Shown: positions 22,663-34,148 of the stretch, piece by piece
Numbering within the stretch: the stretch's first letter is position 1
How the letters are laid out: every line of letters begins with the position of its first letter
Assembly (NCBI GenBank): GCA_964019415.1
Contig: OZ025885.1
Span: forward strand, 4,112,120 to 4,176,119
DNA from: Ianthella basta
Taxonomy: Eukaryota; Porifera; Demospongiae; Verongiida; Ianthellidae
DNA length: 64,000 nucleotides
Direction: 5' to 3'
Notes under the pieces: model-generated
Database searches by the model: none
What the model was told of the DNA's origin: nothing
Seen by the model: the letters and a program-made list of their open reading frames with translations, nothing else
Made by a program: the position numbers and the translations under genes

Positions 22663-23590
22663 ATGAGTGACTGGAGCAATGGAATTTGTAGCTGTTTCAA
22701 TGACTGGACCATTTGTGAGATCATCATATCATACATGACATACATGGGAGGTGCAAATTGTGCTTACAGTTGATGGCATTTACCGGAGTACAATATATTG
22801 TGCTTCTCAATCTCCAGGTCTGCTGTCATTCTTTTGCCCCTGCTACCAGCTTGGCAAAAATGCTGAGGCTGTTGGTTACAGCTGCTTTCTCTGGGGCAGT
22901 CTGTCTGTTCTTGGGATAATTGGTATGGGTGTACGCAGAGTTCTTCGCCGCAAAATCCGCGAACAGAGAGGAATTGATGTAGGCACTGACCGAAGATATG
23001 CTTTTGTACTAAACATAGCTTTAGCTGCATGCCTAGGTAATAATGTGTCTGCAATGCCTTCAAATACGTACACTGCAGGTAGAACTATAATATATCAGTC
23101 AGCAGACCCAGTGCAGTAGTATGAATGGCAGTGGGTGTTTGTATGCTGTTTAGCGTACTACAACGGAAAGTATAGAGCTATTCAGTATGGTAGCCTATAC
23201 CTGTGGGGAAGTGTTGGCTGTGCTACTTCCAAGCAAAAGTGCATGCTCCTAAAGAAAGTGACCTCAACATTTTCCATATATATTTTGTCTTATTATTACA
23301 GAGTGGTGACACTGCGCCTTGCATCCCTAGCTAGGTACATCCTTGTTTAAATTACTGGGAAACTTTTATACATCTATAGCTTAGTATTGACCCTGGTATA
23401 TTCTGTTATAATTATTTAATAATAACACAGTGAGAGTATTGATAAACAAATACGTACACTTAACTGTGTAATTTCATAGGGCAACCGATGTGTGGATTGT
23501 CTATATGTTTACTGCCTCCCCCCGTGCGCACTGGCTCAAGAGGCCCAGGAAGTGAAGAACATCAGTGGGCATTCCATGGCAAGGGAATGA
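22663..23590 (+). CDS. PLAC8-family cysteine-rich protein, copy 1
   Basis: Exons 22663-22714, 22818-22978 and 23480-23590 (52, 161 and 111 nt) give 107 aa with GT-AG junctions and consistent phases. The protein has a short Cys-containing head (GICSCFND). Next come LLSFFCPCYQLGKNAEAVG, a hydrophobic segment SVLGIIGMGV, the basic RRKIREQRGID, and GNRCVDC with CLPPCALAQEAQEV. This is the layout of plant PCR / animal PLAC8 proteins: CPC followed by Gly-Lys, then CxDC, then PCAxxQE. Members are small membrane-associated proteins, some linked to metal or ion handling and growth. This copy has Trp in place of two cysteines kept in the other copies (NDWTIC and FLWGS). A non-coding first exon is likely. 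Confidence 0.9.
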
Positions 23591-24939
23591 GGGCAGACAA
23601 CTGCAGCAAACGGACCTCTTACGTAGATGTTTTTTGTGTTTTAATCTTATGAATGGCGAAATACCTGCACATGCATCATTTGAATGCAAGATTTATATCA
23701 TGATTATGTTGTTTGTGAACTTGCTGTACACAATAGTACATGCAGTGCAAAGTGCACGACTAGCTATTATAGGAAGCTGCCATGGCAAAGAATTCCAAAT
23801 GAGTAACATAAATGTAGCAATTACAAGTAGAAGTATTATATGCTTATCAATATTCTTCACATTAAAATCATATGTAAAATTTTTTCTGCATGGATTGTGG
23901 AATGAATCAAAGTACATCCCATAGTAGAACTGATCATGAATATGGCATAATTATGTGAACTGGTTCAGTATATAATATGTTTTTACATACAATGCTAACA
24001 AAAGCATGCTCGTGCAGAGTGCTTGAGCATAGAAATGCCCTTGGCAGCATAATTATAGGAATTAGTTTGGGATTGATGAGAGTTGAAGTTGTGTGCACGG
24101 AGTGGTCTTCAGCTAGCTATAGCTATACATAATACAGCAATGCAAATAGGGGGGCATGTGCATCTTGCCCAAAAATGGTCAAAAATTGCAGCATGCATGG
24201 TACCATTAGTTATCTTGCTAATGTGCCTCATACTTGTCCATAACAATATACAGCAGATATTACAAAGTGGTCCTAACCACTTATATATGGCTTGTTGCAT
24301 TCACACCACATAGCTACAGGCTTGCTATCCACTTTTGTTAATACATATAATTATGTTTTCTTAATTTCTTAATTGTATATGATTGTGCTGCTGTGCCAAT
24401 TACAACTTGCTACATATTTTCTGTATTGGGTTATATCCAAATAATTTTATTGAACACATAATTATAGCACAAGTTGTAATAGCGGCCTTTTAATTTGTGT
24501 GTACCTCAAAAAGTGCATGTGCTGCATAATTGCTACCATAAAGAACACGAGGACCACCATCATTGCAAGTGGAGACATATCAGAAAACTATTCTAGGCAG
24601 TGGGTGCTCCAAGACACTAGCTCAGACAACCTCCCATGCGCACATGCACTCCACACCTTGCAGCCTCTCCCCCTCCCCTCAACTCCAAAGAAACTGCTGT
24701 GCTTTCCTTAATGTCCACCAGCTCAGTGGCATGCAGGGCTGTGTGCACTCTTGGGATTGAGGCCTATTTCTGGAAAGTCCTACAAGATCTTGAAATAGCC
24801 TCTGTTCCACATGAAGAAGAAAGTAGCTCTCTAGTAGTCTCCTTAGCACTTATAAAGTGTACAGCTAAATGGTCGCGGGGAGTGCCATGACCACTACAGT
24901 ATGCACCTGATTTAGAATGAGTTGTCATAGTGGAATGAC
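23591..24939. other. Intergenic, duplicated flank sequence
   Basis: The 24150-24290 part (containing CTCATACTTGTCCAT) resembles 62000-62090 and, less well, 34930-35010. It is therefore a flank shared among the PLAC8 copies. At 24520-24600 is a stretch related to the 3' flank of the minus-strand gene family (compare 41130, 53110, 62640). No gene was seen. Confidence 0.5.
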
Positions 24940-25260
24940 TGGCTTACTCCCACTGGCTGGACTGCTGCATGTGTTCCTTAGTGTCCACAAAGCTGCAGCC
25001 TATAGCATTGCACTGGAGAGCAGTGTGTATTATCTGGCCCACTTGTTCCTGGTTCAACCATGCATGAGCCCATCATGTACCAGTGTATAACATTGCATGT
25101 GTTGGCATTTGGTGATGTATGGTTATGTGGTCTATAGCACCAGTGGTGGAAGTGATGCGGCACCACAATAGGAAGCTGCTTGTTGAGTCACAGAAGTTTC
25201 TAAGATTTGAATTTGAAACCAAATTGGGAATGAGCTCACCATGTTAGCTCTCACTATAAT
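24940..25260 (+). pseudogene. Partial duplicate of the TMEM94 3' end
   Basis: This segment matches 21405-21730: TACTCCCACTGGCTGG, then AGCTGCAGCCTA, GTGGAAGTGATGCG, GGAAGCTGCTTG and a final frame FETKLGMSSPC ending in TAG. Small deletions and stops break the frame in the middle. The similarity continues into the 3' UTR (to about 25580), and the next gene downstream is again a PLAC8 copy, just as after the real TMEM94. It is therefore part of a segmental duplication, not a retrocopy. Confidence 0.9.
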
Positions 25261-26110
25261 TGTAGCCCTCTTGACTGCAAATGTGTAGGACTAGTACTAT
25301 TTGGTAGCAACTATAACTGTGTACTATGTTGTATGCCCCTTACACATTACTACGTATACAGGAACTAAACATGTACAACTCTTTGCGTATGCTTCTATGT
25401 ATAATATTATACGTATGTGTTACGTATGTTGTAAATTGTTTATAATTTAATTAGATCAACTTGTTGTGCTTTAAGAAAAATATTATGTGTTTGTGCACAT
25501 TTTATATAGGAACTGAAAATAGTACATGTACAGTGAAGCCGGCATTATACCATAATACCAGGGTTGAGACTCTTAGCAGTGTTGAATGGCAATTAATTAT
25601 GACGATGATGTCCCAAGGAGTTCCACGACATGTGAGTGCTAGTAGGTTGTTCCAGGCTGACCCCAGTCCCTGTGTACATGGACATGCAGTATCTGTTGAC
25701 CAGCAAAAGCAATCCTTATGCATGCAGTGCATACCTATTATATTATAACCATGCATACAACCATAGAGCTAGCTGCAAACATGTCCCATTTTGTGTAACA
25801 TTTATACAAGGATTATGACTTGTGTGCGCTGAAAATGCAATTGAAGAACGTGCTAAACACGTGAAGCCATTGATCATCATCACATCATTTGTAGAAATTT
25901 CCATTATAACCTTAGCAGCTTTGAATGGGTTAATTGTGCAATACTAGTGCATGGCTGCTGATCGCAATTAAGTCATATAGTTCTAGTTTCTCCATACCCA
26001 CCAACAGTGCAATATTTATTTCTTATTCATGCTGCATGTTTGAACTTATTGCCAAGGATGACATGGTGTATAAATGAACATGCAGTGTGGCACTAGTGGT
26101 ACAGTAGATA

Positions 26111-26161
26111 AAAGATCATCACAAAGAAGCTGAACTGCCCAGCTTCATTGTGATGGTCTTT
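26111..26161. other. Compact hairpin, 22-bp arms, 7-nt loop
   Basis: 26111-26132 pairs with 26140-26161 with two mismatches. It could be a small-RNA precursor, a regulatory hairpin or a tiny foldback. No copy was found next to the other PLAC8 genes. Confidence 0.45.
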
Positions 26162-26282
26162 GACCTAACACTTGAGTTCAACTGAAGTGCCTTCTAGAGA
26201 TCTGTGAAAGCTTAATTCTTCCTAGAACTGTTAACCATTCCATGGGCTCTTCTCTATCCTTCCTTCCTCTCACCTCCCCATT

Positions 26283-26338
26283 GTGTGCGTGTGCGTGTGC
26301 GTGTGCATGTGTGTGTGTGTGTGTGCGTGTGCGTGTGT
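26283..26338. repeat. (GT)n-rich microsatellite
   Basis: A GTGTGC/GTGTGT mixed run. A second weaker run follows at 26384-26418. Confidence 0.9.
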
Positions 26339-26510
26339 TTGGCCTGTATCACTCACTCCCTTGGGAGTATCAACAGCATGGAAGGTGTGTGTGCGTGAGT
26401 GTGTATGCATGTGTATGTGGTGGGAGCATGCACACCACATACCCAGTATTGGTGCAGCCGGAACATGACATGAAGCCATGTGGAACAGTGAATCAATATA
26501 AGGACTGCTT

Positions 26511-26520
26511 TATAAAAAAG
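26511..26520 (+). promoter_or_regulatory. Possible TATA box related to PLAC8 copy 2
   Basis: TATAAAAAAG follows a GAACATGACATGAAGCCAT stretch, the same order as upstream of the other PLAC8 genes. However, it is over 1.1 kb from the coding start, because this copy has an enlarged 5' flank. A related relic promoter lies near 37340-37420. Confidence 0.35.
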
Positions 26521-27680
26521 AGGCTGTTTCCTTATTGTAAGAATAGTTGCTGACAGTGATTATTTGGAGAGCTCGGGTTCAAGCTGCTTGATCTGAAGGT
26601 GTTGGACTATACATATCACAGTGCTGTGTATGTACGGATGGTGGTGTTTTTTGTATGTTATGCTCTATAAACATTGGATTAGTATAACCATCCCTGTGCA
26701 GGCTTAAAAAACTGGCGAGTGATGCCTTGAATAGGAAAGTGTGGGTTGTATACTATACAGTAAAGAAAGCACCCTTGACATTCTTCTTTTCTGTCATTTT
26801 CATAATTCTTCATACATTCATTGTAGCAAGTTCACAAATGAGGTGAAATGGAGGCATAATTCTGTCTCACTACTACACTATACTATCAATTTGTTGTAGG
26901 CACTCCATTCTTGATTAAAAAGCAGTAAAGGGTTGTTCAACAAAGGGTGAATTACCAAGCCTCTTTTGGCCTTGGATAAACACATAAAGGTCAATGCTAG
27001 TTGCAATGATGTAGTCTACTCCTCGATTTAGTTTCACCTGTTTCAGCTCATCCCTCAGTAGGATTACCTGACAGTGACACAACCGTCACCAGAAGATGCT
27101 AAATATAACCAAACCTTCTACATGAACCAGGGCCCCTCAAGCTAGGCACAGTCTTTCAGTAATAAGTGGCTAAGTAGGCTGTAAAGGAGCATGCATGCTA
27201 CATTTAGGTGAATAAATTATGAAGGATATAGGATCGTCTCACCATTGACAGCAAAATTTATGGCAAACTGACAAGAGACATATTCTGTTGCAGATCGCAG
27301 AAATTCACATCATTGCTGCATGCATGCATGCATGGCTGCATATTTGTGTGTTTTATGCTCATTATCATCACTTGAGTAAATTTTTGTGTAAAAGCAATGT
27401 CTCCTCTGCAGAAAGTATAGCCTGCGTGACATATATGTACATTATTCAGTTCTGTCAGTACTTACTGTAGTCTAAGAATATTATTGTGCAGTGGTAAGAA
27501 TGCATCTGCACAATTGTAGCATTTCCGCAAAATGCCACATGAGCAACACAGCACACTATCCTCATTGTTTCTGAGCTTTTTCTGCCATCCATGCACTGTA
27601 CAAGTACAATTACAATTCAATCTTGCAGATTCTACACGTGGATATATACATTGTACACATACACAGCTGTCTTACTAACC

Positions 27681-28408
27681 ATGGGAGAATGGAGCAATGG
27701 TGTTTGTGGATGTTTCAATGACTGCTGCATTTGTGAGTTTATCAACTTGTGTACAGCATAATTATACATTACAGCTGCTAGCACTTCATGAACTATAATA
27801 TATCATAGTATATTCAACTCATTGTGCTCCTTGATCTACTTGCAGGTCTGCTGGCATTCTTCTGCCCCTGCTATGAGGTTGGCAAAAATGCTGAGGCTCT
27901 TGGTGACAACTGCCTTCTCTGTTGCCTTGTGTCTGCTTGTACTCCATATTACCTGGTTGCACGCTTCCTTATTCGCTACAAAATCCGTGAACAGAAAGGA
28001 ATTGACGTACGTAAGCTCTGAGTGAAGTTATGCTCATGTACTGCAGTATAAGCATAACAAAGTCTAGGCAAATTTGTGCATGCAACAAATTTAAATGCAC
28101 ATAGCTATTATATATAGCAACTTAGTTGGGTGGTCTTGAATTGACCATGCATATGCATAATTACTATGTCTGGATGAAACCATTTTATATGAGTACTTTG
28201 CTGGTACTGTACTTATTGTATATTTAAATTACAATTGCACTGTGGCAATAAACAAGTGCACAAGTCATGCATTCTTGCTGTGTACTTTATGAAATAGGGC
28301 AACCACTTTCTGGATTGTGCATATATCACCTGCTGTCCCTGTTGCTCACTGGCTCAAGAGGCCCAGGAAGTGCAGAGCATCAGCGGGCAGTCCATGGGCA
28401 GGGAGTGA
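27681..28408 (+). CDS. PLAC8-family cysteine-rich protein, copy 2
   Basis: Exons 27681-27732, 27846-28006 and 28298-28408 (52, 161 and 111 nt) give 107 aa. This is the most divergent intact member. The core CPCYEVGKNAEALG is kept, the hydrophobic middle is longer and less glycine-rich (CTPYYLVARFLI), and the basic stretch is RYKIREQKGID. The CxDC motif is reduced to GNHFLDC, losing the first cysteine, while CCPCCSLAQEAQEV gains cysteines. It follows the TMEM94 3' pseudogene, so it arose with copy 1 by one segmental duplication. Confidence 0.9.
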
Positions 28409-28730
28409 TGGCATACTAATACAACTGCAGCTAAATGACCTCTTCAGTGGTTTCATTGCAAATGTTTGCTGTATTAATTGATAGTTTCTTGGAAGGGTGA
28501 ACATACCTGTACATCATTTGTGTGTGTACCTTAGCCATTTTCTACATGTAAGAAGATAAGACATAACGTCCGAAAAATGTTGAGGGTGTACATGTTTACC
28601 CAGAAGTATGGTATAACACATTTCGTTTACCAGCGCACCAGTAACACTACATGTAAGGATATGGCTATTTCAAGCATACCACAAAAGTCTATAGACTAAG
28701 CTGATAACTAAGAATTCAATCCACGATAGT

Positions 28731-29075
28731 TCATATATGGTAGTCACTGCTAAGAGACTTTTGCTTGTCTCTAATACCCTGGCACATACACAGTATCCAA
28801 TGATGCATTGCCTGAACTGCAGTCACAGTGCCATGTCTGACAGACACAGCCTTCTCTCTGACTTTTGCTCGAGCCCTGCCTCTCAATTTTGATACAATCT
28901 TGCATCTGATTTCCTTTTGTGGCCTTACTATGAAGGTATTGCACAAACAAGCTTTCTTTTTACTGGATCTAACAGGCATAAATTGCTCCAAACCCATCCA
29001 ATGATGATGGTGTACACCAAGGAACCAAACATTCCTCTTTCAATAGTTAGGGCAGGAAAGATGCAATGTGGTGAC
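28731..29075 (-). pseudogene. Decayed last exon of the two-TM gene family
   Basis: Minus-strand translation gives IERGMFGSLVYT and LCLLDPVKRKL in one frame. The helical tail appears in another (RARAKVREKAVSVRHGTVTA, then WILCMCQGIRDKQK). It aligns with exon 4 of the intact genes at 53.4 and 41.4 kb but needs frameshifts. No matching internal exons were found nearby, so it is a relic. Confidence 0.75.
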
Positions 29076-29394
29076 AATGCTGCAATTTTACATGATTGGT
29101 CAATGTTAAATATTTTCTGGATCATAGATGAGTTCCCCGGACAATACAGCTATATTCACTCTCCACATATACGTATTATCCCTAACATTTCCAGTCTGAC
29201 AAGCATCCACTTACAGTTACGTATATATAACTTGTCTACATTGGACCTGATTAAGTTTGGCTTGGTTGGAATGGTTTAATTTGGGCCACATTTTACACTT
29301 GCACTCACCATACTGAATGATAAAATTTCTTTGCTGGTTTTAAACAAGATTACTGACATTCATACACTAGTAGGTTATGAACAACTTTAATTGG

Positions 29395-29590
29395 ACGATG
29401 CCATAAGGGGAATTCCTGTTCCATTTCCGATGATGGCATCGAAAGCATGGAGGAAGGAGAGGAGTCTGGATTATGTCAGACTGGTCCTGCAGCTGCAGCT
29501 CATTAGCCTGGTGCCAGATGTCCACATTAATGCAGGGGTGTTCAAATATTTCCCAGCACACCATGCAATGCTAAGCACTACTGTTACTCC
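29395..29590. repeat. Duplicated promoter-side block of the two-TM family
   Basis: TTTCCGATGATGGCATC, then GTCCTGCAGCTGCAGCTCATTAG, TCAAATATTTCCCA and CTACTGTTACTCC recur at 47355-47560 and 58556-58720. Those two lie just upstream of exon 1 of intact two-TM genes. The block here therefore marks the former 5' end of the relic gene at 28.7-29.1 kb. Confidence 0.7.
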
Positions 29591-30259
29591 TTTTTTCTGA
29601 TTTTTCAGCCAGTATTAAACTACGTACAGTATAGGGTGCATTTGTTAGCCTATGAGCCTCAGTAACATCCTGACACCTTGCTTGTTAGCTACTTAGTTAG
29701 CTGCAGTAACCATGGAAAAGCAACACTGCTCCACTTCGTCTCTACTTTTTTCTAAACCCTTTTCTCCTGTGTAAGTATACAGCTAGAGTGTGTCCTCTTG
29801 GTATATGCCACTTCTACCTTTGGCAGCGCGAACCCTTAACCGCTGCTAAGAATACAGAGCACAGCCAAGAATACAAAATGCTGCCAAGAGTACGGAACGC
29901 TTAGCTCCATTATATGTAGTATGTGCTGCAATTGGCACATCCAAGCAATTTGATCATGATAGAGATGTTTGCAATACTCACCTAATCACTTGCAAAATGT
30001 GTTAATAATTAAAATACCATAAAGAACATAAAGACCGCAATCATTGCATGCATGCAAGTAGAGCTCATCCTGGCAGAATATCCACCTTGCATTGTACAGA
30101 TACTTATACGTGCAGTATAGTTGGTATAATAATACACCAGTAACTAGCATGTGAAGTATATAAACACAATACTTTGAAGCACACCATATTGATAAAGAAT
30201 GGCAGTCTACAACCAATGTGGTATCTATTCCACACATATATATACAGCTCTATGGTGGC

Positions 30260-31375
30260 CTACATGTGTTCGTCTCACACACACACCAACAACCAGCATT
30301 GCCGTAACAGCGCAGAGCCAAGCACGAGAGCCAAAGGGCAGCGGCCATGTTTCCCCAATAACGAAGCCATCTTGCGTTGCCATCATCTCTGTTGCCAGAG
30401 AACCGCGCGGAGTGAACTGCTACAGGAGACAGAAGGTGAGCCTGAATGCACCAGTTACAGCAGCTGCCATTGCAGAGACCGACAGAAAGCAACTATTTTC
30501 AGCCTTGCCTGGGCAGCATGCTGAGTGATCATGCCCAAATGCAAAGCTCCATGGCCTCTGGGAAATACAACAAAGAGAGTGCTCTTTAAAGATATAGCTG
30601 CAGCTCCTGACCAGCTAATACAGGGACTTGTGCACTTGGGGTTTGCTACCTGCTTGGCTCCTTTAGGGTGACTCTACGACCATGCACTAGCACAAGGTCT
30701 ATTGGTGCAGAGACAATTGAGGAGTCTGCACCTCCTGAGGGTCACTTGCAACAGGGGCATGAGCACTTGAAGTAAGGTGTTTGCATGCCTTCTATGCCCA
30801 ATAGCTACAAACGACTTTTAACTCTTACTCTTCACACCTAAGCACTATTGGAACTACTGCAGTTACAGTATTATGTTCATTTGCCTTTTTTGTATACTCC
30901 AATCATTGTCAGTCTGTATGATGCACTGCCATGCAATGTACCGGCTTTTGACATGAAAAAGGTCTCAGATTTGCCATAGATGATGTGCTGGGACCGACAC
31001 AGCTGTTGTCAACGTGCCGGTCCCCTGAGTAGCCATTGTCCGTGTGCTGGCGTCAACATGCTGGTGCCAGGTAGCCTTCGTCGGCACGTCATAGCAGGAA
31101 AGCCCGTTGAAGGCAGGCTTTCATGCTAGTATAATAATATTATTATTAAAATGCACAAATATAATCCACATGGTCTCTTATACAATCCCAATTTCCAATT
31201 CTCTAAATGTATGCTTGTAATCTGCCATGGAGTTGCATAGTTAGTTTTTTTTGAGGTTTTGTTTGCTTGATTATTTTATTGTGCACTTGAATGTCTGCAT
31301 GGCCTTGCATGCTGCATGCACATGCAGTGTCAGGTGTATAGGCCTATAGTATGCATAATTATGTGCAAGAATATG
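30260..31375. other. Unassigned spacer
   Basis: The segment 30340-30440 is comparatively GC-rich, and a 46-codon frame starts at 30531 (MPKCKAPWPLG), but no domain was recognised and no splice partners found. A repeat-like GC-richer segment with several TGCTGG/GTGCCGG motifs lies at 30990-31110. I see no supportable gene. Confidence 0.35.
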
Positions 31376-32327
31376 CTGCTCACCTATATAAGTGCATGAA
31401 AGTTGGAACTTAGAAGTTATCTTAAAGCTAGTCGTTTCCAACTTTAAGTTAGCTTTTGCTCACAGTATATACTAAAGCTAATGAAGTATACTGCTCACCT
31501 ATAAGTCAAGTTGAAACTTGAAAGCCATCTTAAAGGTGTTGCTTTCAAATTTAAGTTAACTTTAGCTCACAGTATGTAACATATACATGCTAAAACTGCT
31601 CACCTATAAGTGAAAGTTGAAACTTGAAAGTTATCTTAAAAGTAGTTGTTATCAAATTTAAGTGAGGTTTAGCTCACAGTATATACTTGCACACTAAAGC
31701 TAATGAAGTACTGCTCACCTATAAGTGAAAGTTAAAACTTGAAAGTCATCTTAAAGGTGTTGTTTTCAAATTTAAGTTACCTTTAGCTCACAGTATGTAA
31801 CATATACATGCTAAAACTGCTCACCTATAAGTGAAAGTTGAAACTTGAAAGCCATCTTAAAGGTGTTGTTTTCAAATTTAAGTTAACTTTAGCTCACAGT
31901 ATGTAACATATACATGCTAAAACTGCTCACCTATAAGTGAAAGTTGAAACTTGAAAGCCATCTTAAAGGTGTTGTTTTCAAATTTAAGTTAACTTTAGCT
32001 CACAGTATGTAACATATACATGCTAAAACTGCTCACCTATAAGTGAAAGTTAAAACTTGAAAGCCATCTTAAAGGTGTTGTTTTCAAATTTAAGTTAACT
32101 TTAGCTCACAGTATGTAACATATACATGCTAAAACTGCTCACCTATAAGTGAAAGTTAAAACTTGAAAGTCATCTTAAAGGTGTTGTTTTCAAATTAAAG
32201 TTAGCTTTAGCTCACAGTATATACACACTAAAGTGAACAAAGTACTGCTCACCTATAAGTAAAAATTAAAACTTGAAAGTCATCTTAAAGGTAGCTGTTT
32301 TCAAATTTAAGATAGCTTTAGCTCACA
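31376..32327. repeat. Tandem satellite, 105-115-bp unit, 9 copies
   Basis: CTGCTCACCTATA starts each unit, at 31376, 31491, 31596, 31711, 31817, 31923, 32029, 32135 and 32245. The middle copies are nearly identical with a 106-bp period. Within each unit, GTGAAAGTTGAAACTTGAAAG is an imperfect reverse complement of the TTTCAAATTTAAGTTAAC...GCTCAC half, so every unit could form a hairpin. Confidence 0.96.
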
Positions 32328-32385
32328 GTTAACTTCCAGTATAGGTAGTAAGTCTCAGAATTTTACCTATAGCTATCTTGCACTG

Positions 32386-32540
32386 AAGGTGCTTCACATG
32401 CTGACTTACTTTAATGAATCTTGCCTGCAGGAGGAATAAAACTTCCTCAAACCAGCTGCAGCCCACCAAACACTTCAGTACACAGCAGAGAACAAAACCA
32501 CTTCTCTTCCAATAGTGAGGGCAGGAAAGAAACAATGTGG
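32386..32540 (-). pseudogene. Relic of two-TM family last exon, upstream of PLAC8 copy 3
   Basis: CCACCAAACACTTCAGTACAC and CTCTTCCAATAGTGAGGGCAGG are the decayed counterparts of the exon 4 start region found at 45490-45545. Frame is lost. Equivalent relics lie the same distance from PLAC8 copies at 48.2, 52.0 and 59.4 kb. Confidence 0.7.
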
Positions 32541-32944
32541 TGCTAATGTTGGAACATAATAGATAGCAATGAGTATATAGTACTATAATAATTATTTATC
32601 CTTGTGAGTATATAGTAAGACAGATCCCTACACAACACAGTGCCGGCCGTATATACCCACTCTCCACATGCCATTGCATGTGTCTAATCCTTCAATCTGA
32701 CAGTTTAAACATCTACTTACACATGCACGTACATACATACACACACATTGTCAGGACCTTGCACACCTTACCATAGCAATATAATAATGCACTATGACAC
32801 AATATAGCACCATTTTTAGATTTGAATAATTATTATTTTGCACTCACACTGGTTAGGGTATAATATAGGTTAGATTATGCATACTACTGAAAGCATGCCA
32901 TGAAGCCACATATAACAACAAAACAATATCAGGGTGCCTGGGCA

Positions 32945-32954
32945 TATATAAAAG
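32945..32954 (+). promoter_or_regulatory. TATA box of PLAC8 copy 3
   Basis: TATATAAAAG lies 252 bp before the ATG. A splice-donor-like CACAGGTAACTA at about 33036 would end a non-coding first exon, with an acceptor shortly before the ATG. Confidence 0.65.
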
Positions 32955-33196
32955 GAACACTTTTCCCTCTGTGAGTGCATAAAGTTGAAGTGAGCTCTAT
33001 CACGTGGGAAGTCCGAGTTCATGCTGCTTGATTCACAGGTAACTACTATAGTCACAGTGAGATATATACAAGCTATGTAGCTGATGTGCACTGCATAGTA
33101 ACATATACTGCCACTGTCAGATCCATAGCAATTCGATCATGCAAACTCTACACGTATACATCATACAGATACCTTTAATCAACAGTCTTACTGACC

Positions 33197-34148
33197 ATGG
33201 GTGACTGGAGCAATGGAATTTGCAGCTGCTTCAATGACTGCACAATATGTGAGTTTACGAGTCATTTAGGACTTTTATAAGGAATTGCACTTCACTATAG
33301 TACTGTGTTCACAGTTGCTGGCATTTATCTAACTACCAGTAATTTGATGTGCTCCTCACTTGACATCCACCTGCAGGTGTGCTGTCATTCTTCTGCCCCT
33401 GCTACCAGTTTGGTAAGAATGCTGAGGCTGTTGGTCATAACTGCATTCTCTGTGGTAGTTTGTCTGTTCTTGGCATATTTGGTCTGGCTGTACGTGACAT
33501 TGTTCGGCGCAAAATTCGTACACAGAAAGGAATTGATGTAAGTTACGCGTAGCAAGCATGGCTTGTATAGCTAGGAAATATTGGCATGCCCTAAAATCAA
33601 ATTTTAATACACATAGCTACTGCAGTTATAGTTGAGTACATGAGTCCTTGAAGATCACACTGCAGCAGGGCAGCATGCACTGTACAGAATATAGTATGTG
33701 GATACTCCACTCTATAGGAGTGTGTTTTACCTCCTGGCATACATAATTTTATACTAACATTAACTGCATGTTAAAACCTCTTATAGCAGCTGTCCAAAAC
33801 ATAATTCAAAGCACTTGCATGCACTTTTTGTACAACTTGTACAAATGCACACTGGCATTCATTGATAAAGCGCTTGTGCAAATGCAAATAAACTGCTTGA
33901 ATTCCTGCTACATTGTGTACGTTTGCCCAAGAAACAGCTGCTTATTCACTATAGTTACAACTGATATGTACGTAGTGTTTATTGCATTTGTATTGCAATG
34001 ACAGACTAGTGCAGTTATATTCTTTGTCATTTCATAGGGCAACCAATGTCAGGATTGCCTGACTGTTTACTTCTGTGCACCATGCGCAATAGCTCAAGAG
34101 GCCCAGGAAGTGCAGGACATCAGTGGGCAGTCCATGGCCAGGGAATGA
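33197..34148 (+). CDS. PLAC8-family cysteine-rich protein, copy 3
   Basis: Exons 33197-33248, 33377-33537 and 34038-34148 (52, 161 and 111 nt) give 107 aa. Key blocks are GICSCFNDCTIC, SFFCPCYQFGKNAEAVG, a hydrophobic SVLGIFGLAV, RRKIRTQKGID, GNQCQDC and FCAPCAIAQEAQEV. The first residue of exon 2 is Val where the other copies have Leu. It is very close to copies 4 and 5, including introns and the 3' flank to about 36.0 kb, so duplication is recent. Confidence 0.93.
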
